Shown here piece after piece: positions 61,064 to 64,000 of a stretch of 64,000 nucleotides of DNA. The stretch is from an uncultured Oscillibacter sp. (GTDB lineage: Bacteria; Bacillota; Clostridia; Oscillospirales; Oscillospiraceae). The notes below the pieces were generated by a model, which had not been told where the DNA came from, made no database searches, and saw nothing but the letters and a program-made list of their open reading frames with translations. A program made the translations under genes and the position numbers. Position 1 is the first letter of the stretch. Every line of letters begins with the position of its first letter. Where the stretch lies: NCBI GenBank assembly GCA_949959305.1, contig CATLJA010000002.1, positions 23,385-87,384 of the forward strand, written 5' to 3'.

Positions 61064-61516
61064 CTATTTTTCTGCGGTTGTCACCTTTTTTGCCCGGTCG
61101 CAGAATGTGCTCTCCGGCATTTTGCAGGCCGCCGCTGCGCCGGTCAGGGAGATTTCACCGTTATTCCAGGCCGCACAGACCTCATAAAAGTTTTCAGGCA
61201 GAGCAGTCCGGGGCCGTCCAAACCGCACCCCTCTCGACCTTGCGGCGGCAATGCCCTCAGCCTGCCTTTGGCGGCGCTCCTTCTGCCGATCCGCCTCAGA
61301 GACCGAAAGAAACAGGTCTGTCACAAATTCCCCTAACAGCTCCTTGCTCTCAACAGTCTCCAGTGAGGACAGGCCAGCGGCGATCTCATTCGCCAACTGC
61401 TGTAACCGGGTTTTCAGCTCGGTTCGGTCTTCGGTTGCGAAAAAGCGGGGCCTTACGATGCTGTGCTGAATGTTCCGGCTTTCCTTTGCGGGTTGTTTTT
61501 TTGCGTTTTGGGGCAT
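61064..61516 (-). CDS. Recombinase C-terminal (Hin-like HTH) protein without catalytic domain
   Basis: 150 residues from ATG 61516 (AGAAAGG box 9 nt upstream). The second half, QRQAEGIAAARSRGVRFGRP to ESTFCDRAKK, matches the DNA-binding tail of the small recombinase at 61699-62322. The N-terminal half (RTELKTRLQQLANEIAAGLS, ESKELLGEFVTDLFLSVSEA) is a helical coil replacing the resolvase domain, with no catalytic Ser. It could modulate the recombinase or act as a repressor at its sites. It is 37 bp upstream of the tnpB-like gene in the same direction. Confidence 0.65.
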   Translation of the reverse strand: MPQNAKKQPAKESRNIQHSIVRPRFFATEDRTELKTRLQQLANEIAAGLSSLETVESKELLGEFVTDLFLSVSEADRQKERRQRQAEGIAAARSRGVRFGRPRTALPENFYEVCAAWNNGEISLTGAAAACKMPESTFCDRAKKVTTAEK

Positions 61517-61554
61517 TGCACCCAGCCTTTCTTTCACAATTCAAGCGAAATTTT

Positions 61555-61694
61555 GGACGGGGTTGTATACAACCCCGTCCAAAAAATTTTTTCTGGAAAA
61601 GTATTATTTTCGCGGAAACAATGCCGATATGTAGTACAGTACAAAGGTGAGTTTTATCGGAAAAGTCTGGACGGATAAGTATACAACTTCGTCC
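61555..61694. repeat. Pair of 26-bp dyad sites flanking 88 bp
   Basis: 61555-61580 is a perfect 26-bp palindrome (GGACGGGGTTGT, centre AT, complement). 61669-61694 is an imperfect 26-bp version (GGACGGATAAGT, AT, ACAACTTCGTCC). Both share GGACG...GTATACAAC..CGTCC. They lie just after the stop of the small recombinase gene and before the orphan HTH gene. The 26-bp length with a central dinucleotide is that of serine resolvase/invertase crossover sites. Confidence 0.65.
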
Positions 61695-61698
61695 AGTT

Positions 61699-62322
61699 TT
61701 ATTTTGCTCTCGCGCGACTCATAGCCTGTTCTGCGCGAAGGGAAGCATCACGGAATGTGGACTTTGGCATACCACAAGCCTCCGCCGCAGCCCGAAGCGT
61801 TATTACCCCATCCCGCCACGCCTGACGGTACTCCTCAAAATTACCCGGCAGCACTTTGGGCAAAGGTCCAAAGTGTACTCCGCTGGCTTTTGCAGCCGCA
61901 ATTCCCTCAGCCTGCCGTTGTCGGATGTTTTCCCGCTCCGTCTGGGCCACATAGCTTAAAAGCTGGAGCACGATGTCCGCAATCAATGTTCCGGTCAGGT
62001 CCCGCCCCTGCCGGGTGTCCAGCAGAGGCATATCCAACACGACAATAGCGGCTTTCCTTTGCTTTGTAATCACTCCCCACTGTTCCAGAATCTCGTCATA
62101 ATTCCGGCCCAGGCGGTCGATACTTTTTACCACCAGCACGTCCCCCGGATGCAGAGCCTTTATCAGCCGCTGGTAGCGAGGGCGTTTGAAATCTTTCCCG
62201 GATAATTTTTCTATTACGATATTTTCTTCCTCCACGCCAAATGCCCTCATTGCCAGAAGTTGGCGTTCCTCGTTCTGCTCTTGCGTGGATACCCTCACAT
62301 AACCATAAGTGGTTTCTGTCAT
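61699..62322 (-). CDS. Small serine recombinase (resolvase/invertase)
   Basis: 207 residues from ATG 62322 (GAAAGGGG box). Resolvase domain TYGYVRVSTQEQNEERQLLA with catalytic Ser, VVKSIDRLGRNYDEILEQWG, and a C-terminal helix-turn-helix (GVITLRAAAEACGMPKSTFR). Typical resolvase/invertase length. It probably acts at the 26-bp dyads immediately downstream. Confidence 0.92.
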   Translation of the reverse strand: MTETTYGYVRVSTQEQNEERQLLAMRAFGVEEENIVIEKLSGKDFKRPRYQRLIKALHPGDVLVVKSIDRLGRNYDEILEQWGVITKQRKAAIVVLDMPLLDTRQGRDLTGTLIADIVLQLLSYVAQTERENIRQRQAEGIAAAKASGVHFGPLPKVLPGNFEEYRQAWRDGVITLRAAAEACGMPKSTFRDASLRAEQAMSRARAK

Positions 62323-62483
62323 CTTTCGGCCCCTTTCTGTAAAATGTACCCGCCTTATTGTAACAAGAAAGGGACAGTTGATACATTGTGAGGTTAACGT
62401 GCGGATTTTAGGGATGCGGTTTTGACCAACACGGCAAGGCATGGGTAAAGGAGCGGAAATTCCGATAGAGTAGGCGAGCAATG

Positions 62484-62626
62484 TATTGGAATATCCTTTT
62501 CGGATTTTCCAATACGCCCGTTGGGGTCCCCCCAAGCCCCGGACTGGCCGCTCTGCGTCCAGTCGAACACGCCTGACGGCGTGGCTTTTCGCTCCCTTCG
62601 GTCGCTCATTCCTGCACATCCGCGCA
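62484..62626. other. oriT-like hairpin-rich noncoding region
   Basis: TATTGGAATATCC / GGATTTTCCAATA (62484-62496 and 62502-62514, one mismatch), then CGCCCG, TTGGGG/CCCCCAA (62521-62535), GGACTGG/CCAGTC, and CCTGC...GCAGG. A long inverted repeat followed by a GC-rich stretch fits origins of transfer of mobilisable elements, but no relaxase gene is in the window. No gene seen in 62323-62643. Confidence 0.4.
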
Positions 62627-62631
62627 GGAAG

Positions 62632-62656
62632 GGAAACGCCCTTTCAGGGCGTTTCC
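62632..62656 (-). terminator. Terminator overlapping the end of the lipoprotein gene
   Basis: GGAAACGCCC / GGGCGTTTCC around TTTCA (62632-62656) contains the stop codon at 62644-62646. No long U-run. Confidence 0.5.
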
Positions 62657-63297
62657 TCATACCGTATTGGGCAGTAAAAAATTAAAATATCCATCTGGCG
62701 AGAATCGCCGTTCTTGCGTTCTGCCAGATTGCAGTCGATATAAAAATCTTCCAGGCCAAACCCGGCAAGGTTTTCTTCAAACAACTGGATTTCCTTTGTA
62801 GCAAGGTTGATAGCGCCAACACCAAAACACTGGCTGGCCTTCTGCGGCAAAATCTCATTCAAGCAGTCAGCACACAAGAAAGAAGCGGCCTTGTCCACGT
62901 CCAGGGTTTCGTCGGCAAGAAAGTCCACAGAGCCAGTAGCGTACCCCCGGTCATAATCTAACATCAAACTGGCAGAGAATCCGCCGTCCGTGCCGCCATC
63001 GCCACCGAAAGACACAACGCCAGCATATTCTTCAATCAACTGCCCGTTCAGTCTGTCATAGCGGTTGATTTCAAGCGGCTTGATCTCAAAGGTATTTAAG
63101 CTGATGAGCGCAATATTGTCCTGCCCCCAATATGACGGAACCAGGCTTTCGATGCCGCCCCCGCACAGATAGCAGTCCTCGTCTGATGTGTTGGAGGAAT
63201 ACCTGGTTTCATTATCCGGGGCCGGGAGTTGATCTGCTCCACACCCGGCCAGAATGAACAGCAGTATTACCAGCAGCAAAAGAGGAAACCGTTTCAT
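62644..63297 (-). CDS. Lipoprotein of unknown function
   Basis: 217 residues. Signal peptide FPLLLLVILLFILAGCGADQ with lipobox LAGC, so it should be anchored outside the cell. The mature part has several Cys (CYLCGGGIE, FLCADCLNEI, CFGVG, CNLAER) that could bind metal or form disulfides. Starts in a 4-bp overlap with the SLOG gene. Not recognised. Confidence 0.7.
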   Translation of the reverse strand: MKRFPLLLLVILLFILAGCGADQLPAPDNETRYSSNTSDEDCYLCGGGIESLVPSYWGQDNIALISLNTFEIKPLEINRYDRLNGQLIEEYAGVVSFGGDGGTDGGFSASLMLDYDRGYATGSVDFLADETLDVDKAASFLCADCLNEILPQKASQCFGVGAINLATKEIQLFEENLAGFGLEDFYIDCNLAERKNGDSRQMDILIFYCPIRYEETP

Positions 63298-63827
63298 GCT
63301 CCGCCCCCCTCATGGGTCACAGACCGGGTAAGCGGGTCAATCACGATAATCTCCCGCCCCAACTTCCGGGCATAGTTGACCGTTGCGCCGGTGCCGCTGC
63401 GCCGCACTCCGCTGAAAACCGCCAGCAGCAAGCCAGCTGATTCCACCAGCCGGTGGTTCCGGTCGATCATACAGCCGTCATAATATTGGCGGCTCACATA
63501 GTCCACCGAATCGGCCCGTTTCAGAATAGAATGATACCGCTCCCGCGCTGAATCACTCCACCTGTCCGCCTGCCCTCCATAGGGCAGGACACAGCGGAGT
63601 TTCAGCGCGGGATTTTTCTCACGGAGGTCAAGCACGATCTCCGCCGCCCAGCAGTCGGTTCCGTCCGCGCCTCCGGTAAAATACTCTGTCACCCCGGCCC
63701 CGGCCAGCGCCGCGATCTGCCCCGCCAGGGTTTCTTTCAACGCTATGCACCGTGGGTCCGCCTCATTGTCCTTCCAGGGAAATTTATGCGGACGGTGGCC
63801 AGTGAAGGCGCAGGTTGTACCTACCAT
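63294..63827 (-). CDS. SLOG-family protein (DUF1273/YspA-like)
   Basis: 177 residues. CAFTGHRPHKFPWK, EYFTGGADGTDCWAAEIVLD and LRCVLPYGGQADRWSDSARE match the Rossmann-like SLOG family, which binds nucleotide-derived ligands and occurs in phage defence and mobile elements. GGGGGAGG box before ATG 63827. Coupled to the lipoprotein gene. Confidence 0.75.
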   Translation of the reverse strand: MVGTTCAFTGHRPHKFPWKDNEADPRCIALKETLAGQIAALAGAGVTEYFTGGADGTDCWAAEIVLDLREKNPALKLRCVLPYGGQADRWSDSARERYHSILKRADSVDYVSRQYYDGCMIDRNHRLVESAGLLLAVFSGVRRSGTGATVNYARKLGREIIVIDPLTRSVTHEGGGA

Positions 63828-63975
63828 CTAAAAACCTCCCCCTTTGATGGTTTCTCGAATATTCTATATTTCCTGTGGCAGACTGTCAATTACAAATGTC
63901 GCAATTAAGATAAAAATGATAAGTTAAAATTGCTATCCGTCTTGTAGAATAAAGGCAAAGTCAGGGGGTGACGGT

Positions 63976-64000
63976 ATGGCTATTTATGATTTTGGAATAC
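63976..64000 (+). CDS. Start of a gene running off the window (possible XRE regulator)
   Basis: GGGGGTG box, then ATG GCT ATT TAT GAT TTT GGA ATA (MAIYDFGI), continuing past the edge. Such openings occur in XRE-type helix-turn-helix regulators, but eight codons are not enough to assign it. Divergent from the SLOG gene. Confidence 0.4.

Noticed and set aside
40221..64000. CRISPR array in the mobile region
   Set aside because: No run of evenly spaced direct repeats was seen; the guide RNA here is a single omega-RNA-like unit.

Overview
The left 40 kb is GC-rich and reads like the chromosome of a Gram-positive anaerobic gut bacterium, most likely an Oscillospiraceae-type Clostridium. The support is a complete selenium-dependent glycine reductase operon, a class III (anaerobic) ribonucleotide reductase, GGAGG ribosome binding sites, sigma-A promoters and a sporulation sigma factor fragment. 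The genus cannot be fixed from this window. From about 40.2 kb to the right end the base composition drops and almost every gene is mobile or accessory.

Layout. 1-2.5 kb: two tandem FAD-dependent oxidoreductases (the first cut by the window edge). 2.6-6.3 kb: a solute-binding lipoprotein, a YesM-type histidine kinase and an AraC-type response regulator, resembling HptARS three-component systems. 6.4-9.4 kb: a YhfC-like membrane protease, a membrane-anchored MerR regulator, two small membrane proteins, a YbjQ protein and a sugar acetyltransferase; two matching 19-bp-spacer MerR promoters link the first genes. 9.5-15.2 kb: a VanW protein, CTP synthase, a small membrane protein, two flavoproteins and their HxlR regulator. 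15.2-24 kb: glycine reductase operon on the minus strand (grdX, grdE, grdB, trxB, trxA, grdA, grdC, grdD and a small unknown gene) behind a tandem glycine riboswitch; grdA and grdB each contain an in-frame UGA for selenocysteine. 24-28.6 kb: the selenocysteine machinery (LysR regulator, tRNA-Sec, selB, selA), so the genes needed to insert selenocysteine sit next to the genes that use it. 28.7-40.1 kb: TetR/ABC exporter operon, DUF4363/DUF421 pair, nrdD with NrdR-like boxes, ogt, a HutD-like protein, UvrD/PcrA-like helicase, PHP phosphatase and glycerate kinase.

At 40.1 kb the minus strand holds only the last ~22 codons of what looks like sigK. The homology stops abruptly and a large serine recombinase gene begins about 45 bp away. 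This is the arrangement of a skin-type element. Five large serine recombinases follow (40.2-49.3 kb), then ParB-like and DUF genes of integrative elements.

The most interesting part is 53-61 kb, all on the minus strand: a TnpB homologue with RuvC catalytic residues replaced (K204 for Asp, E369 for Asp), an omega-RNA-like scaffold directly behind it, a csrA gene with a long C-terminal extension, a 936-residue flagellin, two unknown proteins and a FliB-type flagellin lysine methylase. I read this as a TnpB-like nuclease-dead repressor (TldR) module in a Gram-positive host. The inferred role is that an RNA-guided repressor on a mobile element silences a resident gene, possibly the resident flagellin promoter, while the element supplies its own flagellin with its own translational regulator and methylase. 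The predicted guide is the 16 nt at 59703-59688 (minus strand).

The right end (61-64 kb) has an orphan recombinase-tail protein, a small serine recombinase with a pair of 26-bp dyads beside it, an oriT-like hairpin-rich stretch, a lipoprotein, a SLOG-family protein and the first codons of a divergent gene.
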